From Verrucomicrobia bacterium UBA1200 (lineage in GTDB: Bacteria > Verrucomicrobiota > Kiritimatiellia > RFP12 > UBA1067): a DNA stretch of 64,000 bases. Location of the stretch: contig DBXY01000022.1 of the NCBI GenBank assembly GCA_002309765.1, forward strand, positions 115,526-179,525, given 5' to 3'. Below, piece by piece: positions 18,071 to 26,572 of the stretch. Under the pieces are notes generated by a model. That model ran no database searches, was not told the DNA's origin, and worked only from the letters and a program-made list of their open reading frames with translations. A program made the position numbers and the translations under genes. Each line of letters begins with the position of its first letter. Within the stretch, counting starts at the first letter, position 1.

Positions 18071-19354
18071 TTATCGACGTACGGAATCGGGCAATGGGCC
18101 ACCGGCGGGAATCTCGCCGCGAAGTGCCTTGCCCAACTCACCCGTGAGGAAGAGGTAGTAGTCGGATGGACGGCCATCCATCCCCGCAAACCGTACCGTC
18201 TCCCCAACCGGCGGCGTGTCGGTGCACTTGAAAATCGCGGTTCCCTCGTTAACCTCGTCGAACATTGCGACATAGATCCGTTTGCCGCCCGCTTTGATGG
18301 CGGTCTGACCCAGATCCCAATAGAACTGACCGCCCATGCGCGGAATGCTCGCGACCGGCTTTACACCGCCGATGCCCTTCTCGTGCCGACTGAGGTTGTG
18401 CCAGCTGAAACCGGGATAGATGAGCGGCACATAATCCACTCCGTTCGCCTCACACCAAGCCAAATCCTTGCGAATCACATCCCGGTAACGGTCCATCTCG
18501 AAATGCAGGAGCGGCGTGAACCGCTGCACCATCCACGGCAACACCAGATCAGCCCGTTTGATCAAAGTGTGCAGGTACGGATCGTCCACACAGTCATATT
18601 CCAGCGTCCGCCAACAGGTCGGGACGCCCAGCATGACGGAACAGCCGCCGTAAACCGGATCTTTATGCAGGAAATCGATGAATTCCGCCAGTTTAATCTC
18701 CCGGATGGAATAGGGCCGATCCGGAAAACCGATGCCCCAGATCACGACCAGCGGGCGCTTCCGGTGATGCAGGTAGAGATTCTTTTCGCCGTATGAAGTG
18801 ACCTTAAGCTCGTCCACCAGATACTTCCAATCCTCCACCAGCCGCAAGCAATCGTCCTTTCCGGGACGGAGTCCCGACAAATCCCACATGACCGAGATCG
18901 CTCGGTCATATTCCTGCGCCGCAGCCAGAGCGTGGCGCAGAACGGTGACGGTACGTTCCCGATCTTGCGCCGGACGGGTCGCGCTTCCCCAGAACCGCTG
19001 CAGGAAGACACCGTCAAGGCCATACTCCTTCATCCACCGGAAGTGCGTCCGGACCGTCTGGGCATCGTCAGAACAAAAAAATCGCGCCGGTGTGCCGTCG
19101 GCATGCTTCAACCCGGTGGGATAGGTCTTCTCGTACTCCGAGACATCGGGCCACATATCAATCCGGACGCTGTTTTCATTCGGGAACATCACCCCGCCCG
19201 ACGGATTGTGGAACCAACCCTGATACCCCGCCATAATCCGCCCGTCATAGGTCGGATAAACCGGATTCGCCGCATGTTTGGTTCCCGCCGCCATCACCTG
19301 TTGGCATCCCAAACAAACCGCCGCAACCGCAACCCCAAACGACATTCTGTTCAT
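18071..19354 (-). CDS. Exported GH99/GH71-like hydrolase
   Basis: About 427 residues. The start ATG at 19354 follows AGAGG by five bases; a GTG two codons earlier is less likely. The leader is a signal peptide around 'VAVAAVCLGC'. The Cys context is not a good lipobox, so lipidation is uncertain. The mature protein starts with 'YDGRIMAGYQGWF', continues with 'YGLDGVFLQRFWG' and 'ISVMWDLSG', and ends with 'AMFDEVNEGTAIFK'. This is the pattern of the GH99/GH71-like TIM-barrel group, often labelled xylosidase/arabinosidase. The real substrate is unknown. The signal-peptide DNA is nearly the same as that of the GH2 gene starting at 25906. First gene of an operon with GH31. Confidence 0.75.
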   Translation of the reverse strand: MNRMSFGVAVAAVCLGCQQVMAAGTKHAANPVYPTYDGRIMAGYQGWFHNPSGGVMFPNENSVRIDMWPDVSEYEKTYPTGLKHADGTPARFFCSDDAQTVRTHFRWMKEYGLDGVFLQRFWGSATRPAQDRERTVTVLRHALAAAQEYDRAISVMWDLSGLRPGKDDCLRLVEDWKYLVDELKVTSYGEKNLYLHHRKRPLVVIWGIGFPDRPYSIREIKLAEFIDFLHKDPVYGGCSVMLGVPTCWRTLEYDCVDDPYLHTLIKRADLVLPWMVQRFTPLLHFEMDRYRDVIRKDLAWCEANGVDYVPLIYPGFSWHNLSRHEKGIGGVKPVASIPRMGGQFYWDLGQTAIKAGGKRIYVAMFDEVNEGTAIFKCTDTPPVGETVRFAGMDGRPSDYYLFLTGELGKALRGEIPAGGPLPDSVRR

Positions 19355-19366
19355 ACGCACCTCTAA
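19302..19366 (-). repeat. Duplicated leader (ribosome binding site plus signal peptide), copy 1
   Basis: About 60 of 65 bases match 25854-25918. The block covers the AGAGG site, the start and the first ~16 codons of an otherwise unrelated hydrolase. Confidence 0.75.
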
Positions 19367-19531
19367 CCAATTAAAAAACTCGAAAACTCCGGTCTACCTA
19401 AGCTTTATGATAAATAAACGATCAGGCATACTGTTCATTGCCCGCCTGTCTGATTTTCAGTGAGACGGAAACGTTCTCACAAATATCGCCGCCGGCAAAC
19501 GCAAGTAGAATGCGCCATTTTGCCGTCTACT

Positions 19532-19560
19532 ATAATATGGCAATTATTTACGAAAATCAA
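19532..19560 (-). promoter_or_regulatory. Sigma-70-type promoter for GH99-like/GH31 operon
   Basis: On the minus strand TTGATT (complement of 19555-19560), a 17-base spacer and TATTAT (complement of 19532-19537). The leader is about 170 bases. Confidence 0.65.
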
Positions 19561-19634
19561 GAATAGTTGCCATTCGCAATTATGCAAATCGTGATCAATA
19601 TTGCTAATAATGTCAACCGGCAAACACCCAAGGC

Positions 19635-19662
19635 TTGACCGATTCCGTATTTTTGCTATACT
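19635..19662 (+). promoter_or_regulatory. Sigma-70-type promoter for the ceramidase-like gene
   Basis: TTGACC (19635-19640), a 16-base spacer and TATACT (19657-19662), about 40 bases before the ATG at 19703. Confidence 0.65.
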
Positions 19663-19702
19663 AATTATGATTTTTGTGGAAAAAAGCGAAAAGGAGATTG
19701 AG

Positions 19703-21109
19703 ATGAAAAGGCAAATGTTTTTTGCGTTGGCGGCAATAGGTATGGCGATGGCTTCATCGGCGGCGTATCAGGCGGGGTTCGCGCGGGTGGACACGGCACC
19801 TCCGTCGGGAATCCCTATACCCGGCTACTTTCATAAACGCGTGGCCGAAGGCACGCTAGACCCGATCTGCGTGGAATGCGTCGCCGTATCGGACGGGGAA
19901 CACGCGGCACTAATCTATTCGGTTGACAACCTGCACATCCCCAGTGTGTTCTTCAAACGCATCTTTCAAGAGATAACGGAGGCGACCGGGGTTTCGCGCG
20001 ACCGGATATTTGTCCATTCGACGCACACCCACACCGGACCCACCGTTGGGACGCGCGACGCTTTTACGGAAGAGGAGAACCGATTGGCACGTGAGTATGC
20101 GGACAAGCTAATCAAACAGCTGGCGGAAACGGGCCGCGCGGCGCTTGAGGATTGCGCGCCGACAAAAATCGCCGCCGCAAAGACGGTCTGCACGGGCATT
20201 TCCGCCATCCGCCGTTACCGCATGAAGGACGGCTCGGTGCGGACAAATCCCGGCATCACGAATCCCAATGTGGAAGGTCCGCTCGGCACACCGGACGAGA
20301 CGCTTCAGGTAATCCGCTTCAAGCGCACGGGCGCACCCGACATCGCGATCGTCAATTTCGGTACCCATCCCGATACGGTCGGGGGAACGATGTATTCCGC
20401 CGACTGGCCGGGCGTGGTGCGCAAGACATTCGAGGCGGGCGTAGGTGACGGCGTAAAATGCCTCTTCCTCAACGCGGCGCAGGGTGACGTCAACCACCAC
20501 ATCCGCAATCCCTCGCCAGGGCGCGCGGCGCTCGCCCGCGCGGACATACACTTCCACATGGGTAGAGCCGTGGCCGGCGTGGCGATGGGCGTGTGGGATA
20601 TCTGCGAGGAGATCCCGGACGGGCAGGTGCGCGGCGCGGTGACATCCGTTCGAATGCCGGCCAATGTGCCGACCGCCGACGAGATCAAATGGGTGGAGCT
20701 TTTCGACGCGGGAAAGAAGGAAGAGATTCCGCTCGGAAGCATGGAGATCATGACACTGACGAGTCCCGGTTCCCGCGTCCGAACCCTGCGGAACGGTCCC
20801 GACCACTTTGACATCCTGGTATCCTCCATCGCGATCGGCGACTCGATCGCCTTCGCGGGTCTGCCGTGCGAACCGTTTGTCGATATCGGGCGCGACATCA
20901 AAGCGCAATCGCCATTCCGCACAACGATCATAAGCTGCCTCACCAACGGGGCGGAGGGATACATCCCTTCCACGAAAGCGCATCAGGAGGGCGGCTACGA
21001 AGGTCTATCCTCACGATTTGCGGCGGCGACGGGCGACCGGTTAGTCGCCGCGCAGGTTGAGCAACTGAAGAGACTGTACAAAAATGAAGAAGCTAAATTA
21101 ACGGAATAA
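19703..21109 (+). CDS. Exported neutral/alkaline ceramidase-like hydrolase
   Basis: About 468 residues. I start at the ATG at 19703, with AAGGAG seven bases upstream and a promoter just before it; the longer frame from 19601 would run through the promoter. A signal peptide ends near 'MASSAAYQ'. The family signature is the zinc-binding 'STHTHTGP' (~residues 105-112) and 'FGTHPDTVGG...YSADWPG' (~218-236), as in the N-terminal domain of neutral ceramidases. It lacks the C-terminal Ig-like domain of true ceramidases and may act on a different amide. Neighbouring exported glycosidases suggest a role in glycolipid or glycoconjugate breakdown. Monocistronic. Confidence 0.8.
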   Translation: MKRQMFFALAAIGMAMASSAAYQAGFARVDTAPPSGIPIPGYFHKRVAEGTLDPICVECVAVSDGEHAALIYSVDNLHIPSVFFKRIFQEITEATGVSRDRIFVHSTHTHTGPTVGTRDAFTEEENRLAREYADKLIKQLAETGRAALEDCAPTKIAAAKTVCTGISAIRRYRMKDGSVRTNPGITNPNVEGPLGTPDETLQVIRFKRTGAPDIAIVNFGTHPDTVGGTMYSADWPGVVRKTFEAGVGDGVKCLFLNAAQGDVNHHIRNPSPGRAALARADIHFHMGRAVAGVAMGVWDICEEIPDGQVRGAVTSVRMPANVPTADEIKWVELFDAGKKEEIPLGSMEIMTLTSPGSRVRTLRNGPDHFDILVSSIAIGDSIAFAGLPCEPFVDIGRDIKAQSPFRTTIISCLTNGAEGYIPSTKAHQEGGYEGLSSRFAAATGDRLVAAQVEQLKRLYKNEEAKLTE

Positions 21110-21161
21110 GCGGATAAGACATCTCGCGCGCGGTGATGTGAGGCATGGTAAAACCGCCATA

Positions 21162-22664
21162 CTACCGCGCCACCTTCATTTCAAACGGAGATGCGGGAAG
21201 CCCGCCACTGTTGACTAGATTCACATCGGGATCCGGTGCCCAAGCGTACCGGACCGCCTGCGGATCGGTTGCCCCCTCCGGAATGATCAACCGGACGGTA
21301 TCGGAGGATTGGATCGCTGCCGCCACCGGCAGGCTTTTGCCGTCTGCGCCGACTACCTCGAAGGTGCGGGGTGATTGCCCGTCCGTCAACCGAAGCGATT
21401 CCCCCACATCCCGAAACGTAACGAGAATATCGCGTCCCTCCAACCGGACCCGTACCGGCGTCGGCGACCTAGAAACGATTTTTCGGCCATAGCAATCCGC
21501 TAGGGCAAGCCGCGTCAACCGGTCAACCACTTTCCTTTTGTCTCGGGGGTGAAGCTCCATCTCGTGCCCGTCAATCGTCACCGCCAAACCCGTATGCGGG
21601 ATCGTCTCGGATAAAATCCGCTGCACGTCGCGGATGCGGACCCAATGCTGTTCCCGATAGTCCGGCAACTGGACGATCATCAGCGGCAAATCCGGATCCT
21701 CGAAGGCGAACCGCAAGCGCGCCGCAAAGAACGGGAACTGTTTCAGATATAGTTGCCACCCCGTATTCATCTCGCCTTGATACCAGAGAACCCCGCGCAC
21801 GCGGTACGGCAGAATCGGACACATCATCGCATTCCAGGATTGCGAGGGGCGGCTCTCGAAATTGATGCGGGGGAAAGGCAGGTTCCGGTCCTTCTCCGGA
21901 CGATTCTCCCACCGGGTGATATCGTTACGACGCCACTCCTCGCAACGCCGCATCAGCTCCTCCGCCTCTTTCTCCGTCCCTGCCGCCACAATCGTCTCCC
22001 GGCTCATCCAAGTCTCCAGATTCGCCCCGCCCGCCGCGACACCCAACACACCGATCGGAACATCCAACTCCTCATGCATCCGTTTGGCAAAGAAAGTCAT
22101 CAGCATCGACATCTGTTCCGACGCCTTGCGGTTCTCCGGCGTGTACGTCAGCCACCGGCACCGCTCCGGGAGATCGAACATTGAGCGCGGGGAGGGATCC
22201 CCGTCTTTAGGGACGTGGAAATACCGAACCGTCTCCGGAATGACACCGCCCTTCGCGATAGTCTTTCCTTCTTCGCAGAGGTCCAACGGGAAATCCATGT
22301 TGGATTGCCCCGTTCCCAGCCACACCTCGCCAACCAGAACATCCCGGAAGTCGATTCGGTTTTCTCCCTCCACCGTGAGCGTGGTTCCCTGCCGCACATA
22401 TCCGCTAGGCGGCAAATCCACGCGCCAACTTCCCGTTGGATCGGCCGTTGTCTGGCGAACCGTCCCCGCGAATGACACCCGGACCTCCTCGCCGGGTGCC
22501 GCCTTACCCCAAACCGGCACCGACTGTTTCGCCTGAAGCACCATCCGGTCGGTGAAAATCGCGGCGGCCCGAACCTTCGCGGAAAGCGGAAAAGCGAAAC
22601 CGATAATCAGCGAGAATGCCGCAAGCCAGAACACCCCGCTCTTGTTCATCATCCTCCTACTCAT
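21162..22664 (-). CDS. Exported sialate O-acetylesterase family SGNH esterase
   Basis: 500 residues. The N-terminus is a signal peptide ('FWLAAFSLIIGFAFPLSA'). 'EVWLGTGQSNMDF' (~residue 115-122) has the nucleophilic Ser of the SASA/DUF303 family, 'VLWYQGEMNTG' is a second conserved block and 'MELHPRDKR' (~370) supplies the Asp/His pair. These esterases remove O-acetyl groups from sialic acid or from acetylated polysaccharides. The start ATG overlaps the stop of the GH2 gene (ATGA), so the two are probably translationally coupled. A start at the second ATG of the internal pair just after AGGAGG is an alternative. Confidence 0.85.
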   Translation of the reverse strand: MSRRMMNKSGVFWLAAFSLIIGFAFPLSAKVRAAAIFTDRMVLQAKQSVPVWGKAAPGEEVRVSFAGTVRQTTADPTGSWRVDLPPSGYVRQGTTLTVEGENRIDFRDVLVGEVWLGTGQSNMDFPLDLCEEGKTIAKGGVIPETVRYFHVPKDGDPSPRSMFDLPERCRWLTYTPENRKASEQMSMLMTFFAKRMHEELDVPIGVLGVAAGGANLETWMSRETIVAAGTEKEAEELMRRCEEWRRNDITRWENRPEKDRNLPFPRINFESRPSQSWNAMMCPILPYRVRGVLWYQGEMNTGWQLYLKQFPFFAARLRFAFEDPDLPLMIVQLPDYREQHWVRIRDVQRILSETIPHTGLAVTIDGHEMELHPRDKRKVVDRLTRLALADCYGRKIVSRSPTPVRVRLEGRDILVTFRDVGESLRLTDGQSPRTFEVVGADGKSLPVAAAIQSSDTVRLIIPEGATDPQAVRYAWAPDPDVNLVNSGGLPASPFEMKVAR

Positions 22665-25600
22665 TCGGGAATGATCTCCAATCCGTTGATCCGCGCGTCG
22701 CGATGCTCATCCGCGAGACGTTTTCCGTTCACAAACTCCAACACAATTTTCCCCTCGTCATCGCTCTGGATGTGTTTGACCTCCACCACGACACCCTTCC
22801 ATAGCCCGCCCGCCGCGCCGGCGGCGTCAAAATCGTTCAGGATCACCTTCCCGTTCGCCTTCACATCGAACCGGCACTTACCGGGACCCTTTTCTCGGGA
22901 ATGCTCGGCCCAATGGAATCGTACCGTATACGGATGATTCTTGGCGGTCATCAGGCAGGTATAGACACTTTGCCCCCACCGCACGCTACGGTAAATGTCG
23001 GGCGGCCCAGCCATCTTCGTTTCAGACAGGTCCATGTCTTCCGTCTGGAAACCGCACGCGCCCTCCAAGAAACCGGGATCCTGCGCAAAGTTTCCGCGCG
23101 CATAACCGCCGCAGTTAATCCGCACTGTTGACTGCGGTTTCTGGGGGCGGGGCAGGAAGGTGAATCCCTTTTGGTGCGCCCACATGGGAGCGTCAACCGA
23201 AGCCGTCTCGTTCGGCATCACCCGATCCCCTTTCGCGACGGTGACGTTCCATCCGTCCAGATATACGATCGGCTCGTCGTCTTTCAAATCCTCCGCCGCG
23301 CAGGAAATTTGGATTAACCGCCGCTTCTTGGGCAGAATCGAGAAATAGTTGTCGCTGTAGGTTACGGGCAGTATCCGCTTCCCGCTCTTTTTCCCGCGCA
23401 GCTGTAAATGGGTCAGCAAGGCCACGGTCCCGCTGTTGTTAGCCAATTCCACTTTTACGACCCGCTTGCCAGCGGCCTGTTCGGCCGAGACGGAGGCAAC
23501 ATCCAACGTGACTCGCGGCAACCTGTCAAGCTCTTTAAGGTCGTCATACTCGACCAACCGGTTGTCATCGCGCAGGTCATCCGTCTTGGCGGGGTTGCAG
23601 GCGCGGTTGTGCCAATAGAAATTCTCGCTGACCAGCTTCTTCTGCGCGTCAAATAGTTCCAACTCAAAGAAATGTACCTTCGACAGGTTCTCTGGCCACT
23701 TAACCGTCCCCAGCGTCGTCACTGCGGTTCTGTCCACCATCACCGGCCAAGTGGAGTTACCAGCAACGCTGCAGTCCAAATTGTAAAACGTCGCCTGCGC
23801 CGATCCAGAAAAAGGCGCGGGGTCGTGGTTGACCACTTGGACAATACCGCCGTCCGCAGATTCGTTGAAGAAAATGTGGCGCGGCTCACACGCCTTTTTG
23901 ATTCCGAAATAAGTAGCGTGGGGATCAAGGTCGTACGGCAGCATCTGCCAAATCAAACTGGGTTGGGCGGGAATGCTCATCCAAAGCAGTACCCCCTGCA
24001 TGGGGGCGAACATCCGCCCGATCCGCCCCTCGTAAATCGCACGGTGCGTCTCGTAGTTCATCATCTGCGCCTTGCGGACGAAATCCGGGAAGTTTTTCGG
24101 TTCGCCGTACCGCGTCTTCATGAACCGCGGATACTTGCGGCCGCCCGCCGAGCAGAAATTGTGTTCCGCCCAAGAATCGGTAATCCCCTCCCACTCGGAA
24201 GCGGGGAACATCGACATCAGCGATTCGATGGTCGGCAATGAAAAGCTGCCGATTTCGGTCTTGAAGCTCTCCCTCCGATTCCAATTCGGATCCTCGTAAA
24301 AACGGGCAAGCCGCGCCGGAGGTGTCCAGTCATACGGTCCACCGGAATTGAAACCGTTCCCGTCTCCGGAGTTGGGCTGATAATGCCGCGTCGGATCGGT
24401 TTCCAGCAGCACCTGCCGCACCGCGTCGTCCAGATACTTCGGCGGTGTTGCCTCATTGCGGCTGCACCAGAGAACAATCGACGGGTGGTTGCGAAGACGG
24501 AGTGCCGCATCCCGGACGTGAGCGAGATAAAGGTCGGTATTGATTGGATCCGCGCTGTTGATTTGCCAAAACTCTTCCCACAGCAAGATGCCATACCGGT
24601 CGCAAGCATCGGCGAGTTCATCGCTCATGCTCTGTCCGCCCCAATCGCGGATAAAATTGAGGTTCGCCTCGCGGTGCATACGGACCTGATGGTCGATTCG
24701 CGTCCGGTTGACCCGTTTCAGCGCCTCGTCAAGGCCCCAATTCCCGCCGCGCATAAAGACACGTACTCCGTTCACGCGCAGCGCCAGATTCGGATTGCCC
24801 GGCTCGAAGTAGGAAAACTTTCGGATACCGAACGGGACGCTGCTTTGATCGCTTACCACGCCATCCGCAGTAAAAACGGCATCCAGCCGATAAAGATGGG
24901 GTTCCCCCAGACCGTTCGGCCACCAAAGCCGGGGTTTCGCCAGAGTCAGCTGAGGCTCCTCATCCGGCGTAAACGAAACCGTCTTGCTCCGCCACGGGGC
25001 AAGCTCGACCCGTCTTTCCATCGTCACCGAATCAAACGCCACCTTGAGCGTGCCAGAAACTGGCCGTTCCGTCACGTTCCGGAGTGGGATATCAATGCGT
25101 ACCGTGGCGACATCCAATCGCGGCAAATTTGGGAGATCGGTAACAACGGCGGGATCCTCCATCACCGCACGGCCGGTGGCGGTCAGCGTGACCTTACGCC
25201 AAATGCCGCTGTTACGGTCGCGGATACCGCTCAACCAATCCCACCCGACCGCGCATCCGAAGGTGGGGCCGTCCAAACGGCCCACGCCGCCACACGGACC
25301 GCCGGTCGATCCCATCACATGTTCAGACGGCACCCCCACCGTCGGCTGCGGCGAAATCCTCACCGCGATGGACATCTCCTCGCCGGGCTTCACGTCGCAC
25401 CGCGAAAGATCGAATCTACCGCGCTTGAACGCGCCCATCATCCGCCCCGCGATTCGCCCGTTGACCCAGATTTCGGCGGCGTAGTTGATACCGTCGAACG
25501 TCAGCCAAACCACCCGGTCCTTAAACCGTTCCGGCACCCTTACCTGTGTACGATACCACCAATCTTTGCGGCATAGCGATTCGGGGATTTTTTCAGGGCG

Positions 25601-25906
25601 GTTATTCTCATCGTAAAGCGGTTCGGGATAGGCCCCGTTGTTCACCAGCGTCGTCAGGATTGTTCCCGGAACCGTTGCCGGATACCACTCGCCATCGTTG
25701 AACCCGTTCCGTGAGATGGTTTTTCCCTCCTCCGACTGTTTAGCGGAATTTTCCCTGAACCACCCCTCCTTAACTGCCTGCTGATAGACTACCGTCGCAT
25801 CCTGAAGCTTCCAATTGTTCAGCTCGATCCCGTCCGCCGCCACCATCGTCTGATGGCATCCCAAACAAACCGCCGCAACCGTAAACCCAAACGCCATTCT
25901 GTTCAT
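22661..25906 (-). CDS. Exported GH2 glycosidase, exo-beta-glucosaminidase/mannosidase type, with malectin-like domain
   Basis: About 1081 residues. I start at the ATG at 25906, five bases after AGAGG. A signal peptide runs to about 'MVAADG'. The order is sugar-binding domain, immunoglobulin-like domain and TIM barrel, with acid/base Glu in 'IVLWCSRNEATPP' (~484) and probable nucleophile Glu in 'FKTEIGSFSLP' (~550). Then 'LDPHATYFGIKKACEP', a pattern of exo-beta-D-glucosaminidases, and a C-terminal malectin-like domain (~920-1081, 'RINCGGYA'). It probably removes terminal beta-linked glucosamine or mannose. The leader DNA is a near copy of the GH99-like gene leader. Its stop overlaps the start of the acetylesterase. 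Confidence 0.82.
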   Translation of the reverse strand: MNRMAFGFTVAAVCLGCHQTMVAADGIELNNWKLQDATVVYQQAVKEGWFRENSAKQSEEGKTISRNGFNDGEWYPATVPGTILTTLVNNGAYPEPLYDENNRPEKIPESLCRKDWWYRTQVRVPERFKDRVVWLTFDGINYAAEIWVNGRIAGRMMGAFKRGRFDLSRCDVKPGEEMSIAVRISPQPTVGVPSEHVMGSTGGPCGGVGRLDGPTFGCAVGWDWLSGIRDRNSGIWRKVTLTATGRAVMEDPAVVTDLPNLPRLDVATVRIDIPLRNVTERPVSGTLKVAFDSVTMERRVELAPWRSKTVSFTPDEEPQLTLAKPRLWWPNGLGEPHLYRLDAVFTADGVVSDQSSVPFGIRKFSYFEPGNPNLALRVNGVRVFMRGGNWGLDEALKRVNRTRIDHQVRMHREANLNFIRDWGGQSMSDELADACDRYGILLWEEFWQINSADPINTDLYLAHVRDAALRLRNHPSIVLWCSRNEATPPKYLDDAVRQVLLETDPTRHYQPNSGDGNGFNSGGPYDWTPPARLARFYEDPNWNRRESFKTEIGSFSLPTIESLMSMFPASEWEGITDSWAEHNFCSAGGRKYPRFMKTRYGEPKNFPDFVRKAQMMNYETHRAIYEGRIGRMFAPMQGVLLWMSIPAQPSLIWQMLPYDLDPHATYFGIKKACEPRHIFFNESADGGIVQVVNHDPAPFSGSAQATFYNLDCSVAGNSTWPVMVDRTAVTTLGTVKWPENLSKVHFFELELFDAQKKLVSENFYWHNRACNPAKTDDLRDDNRLVEYDDLKELDRLPRVTLDVASVSAEQAAGKRVVKVELANNSGTVALLTHLQLRGKKSGKRILPVTYSDNYFSILPKKRRLIQISCAAEDLKDDEPIVYLDGWNVTVAKGDRVMPNETASVDAPMWAHQKGFTFLPRPQKPQSTVRINCGGYARGNFAQDPGFLEGACGFQTEDMDLSETKMAGPPDIYRSVRWGQSVYTCLMTAKNHPYTVRFHWAEHSREKGPGKCRFDVKANGKVILNDFDAAGAAGGLWKGVVVEVKHIQSDDEGKIVLEFVNGKRLADEHRDARINGLEIIPE

Positions 25907-25918
25907 GCACACCTCTAA
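25854..25918 (-). repeat. Duplicated leader, copy 2
   Basis: Matches 19302-19366 at about 60 of 65 positions. Looser similarity continues upstream, where both share GGGCAATGAA and CGTTTATT on the minus strand. Confidence 0.75.
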
Positions 25919-26020
25919 TCGATGAACCCTTTTTAAACACTCGTTAAACAAAAGGCTTAATTATTAATAAACGAATAAACGGAAGATTCATTGCCCAACG
26001 ATTGATAATAGTCGTTAGGG

Positions 26021-26064
26021 GTTAGCCCGTCGCCCGCGCGGGGCGGGGGCGGCGGGCTTATCTA
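26021..26064. repeat. GC-rich palindromic 'GTTAGCCCG' element, partial copy
   Basis: GTTAGCCCG followed by GC-rich palindromic sequence ending GGCGGGCTTA. The opening matches 26244 and 31873, so this is probably a 5' fragment of the same element. Confidence 0.5.
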
Positions 26065-26243
26065 TCTCCAACCGCAATCTCTTAATCTTGTAAATAATGT
26101 TAATCCTGTCTGAAGAAAAAAGGCGGTGTGGGGCTCACGCTCATCGCCTCAACCATCTTTTTCAGCTCTGTGCTTCTTTCTTTAGGTCAACAAGAAAGTG
26201 TCAACCTATCGTAAAACAGGACAATCAGAAAATTTTAATTTGC

Positions 26244-26463
26244 GGTTAGCCCGCCGCCCGCGCTTCGCACGGGAATGTAAACGAGAATAACTTTGATGAT
26301 TGCTTTCGCTATTGGGAGTCTCGGAGTTAAGGAGAAAATTCATCAATTTACTCATTCTCCAAAACTCCCAGCAGCGAAAGCAAGTAAGAGGAAATAAAGG
26401 AAGTTATAGGCAAGAGCGTGTAAATCTTTGCGAACATTACGCTCTTTGCGGCTAAAAACCGTT
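26244..26463. repeat. Composite non-coding element, copy A (with nested insert)
   Basis: It begins GGTTAGCCCGC, continues with a CGGGAA/ATAACTTT block, then GAGCGTGTAAATCTTTGCG, and ends GGCTAAAAACCGTT. Copy B at 31873-31991 has these blocks in the same order. Copy A is longer because about 110 extra bases (~26299-26410), including a palindrome, lie between ATAACTTT and the GAGCGTG block. Confidence 0.6.
26302..26381. repeat. Imperfect palindrome with 25-base arms
   Basis: Arms 26302-26326 and 26357-26381 match at 21 of 25 positions. All four differences are transitions. As minus-strand RNA, three of them would be G-U wobbles and only one a mismatch, so an RNA hairpin read leftwards is favoured. 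Confidence 0.6.
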
Positions 26464-26475
26464 TTAAAAGATGAC

Positions 26476-26504
26476 TTGACATCTGGGACCGTTTTCCCTA
26501 CAAT
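26476..26504 (+). promoter_or_regulatory. Strong sigma-70-type promoter for the hydrazine-synthase-like genes
   Basis: Perfect TTGACA (26476-26481), a 17-base spacer and TACAAT (26499-26504), 68 bases before the ATG at 26573. Confidence 0.75.
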
Positions 26505-26572
26505 TCAAGCTATGAAATTTAAAAATACAATTCACTCAATGAGTAGTGCTTTTTACTAGAAGGAGGACAAGA

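Larger units (their letters stand above)
19367..19702. other. Divergent regulatory gap
   Basis: This region separates the GH99-like gene (minus) from the ceramidase-like gene (plus). It carries one good promoter for each direction and an inverted repeat ATGGCAA (19537-19543)/TTGCCAT (19567-19573) that spans the minus-strand -35. No gene was seen. Confidence 0.6.
25919..26572. other. Long divergent intergenic region rich in short non-coding elements
   Basis: About 650 bases between GH2 (minus) and the first hydrazine-synthase-like gene (plus). It contains a GC-rich 'GTTAGCCCG' block (26021-26064), a composite element (26244-26463) with a nested 80-base palindrome (26302-26381), and a strong promoter (26476-26504). 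No gene was accepted. Confidence 0.7.

Noticed and set aside
16913..18796. 627-codon plus-strand frame antisense to GH31 and the GH99-like gene
   Set aside because: Crosses two real genes and their junction; no domain or start signal.
26122..26214. Short open stretch translating to a hydrophobic C-terminal-like segment ('GLTLIASTIFFSSVLLSLG')
   Set aside because: No start, no ribosome site and no recognised family; probably chance in repeat-rich DNA.
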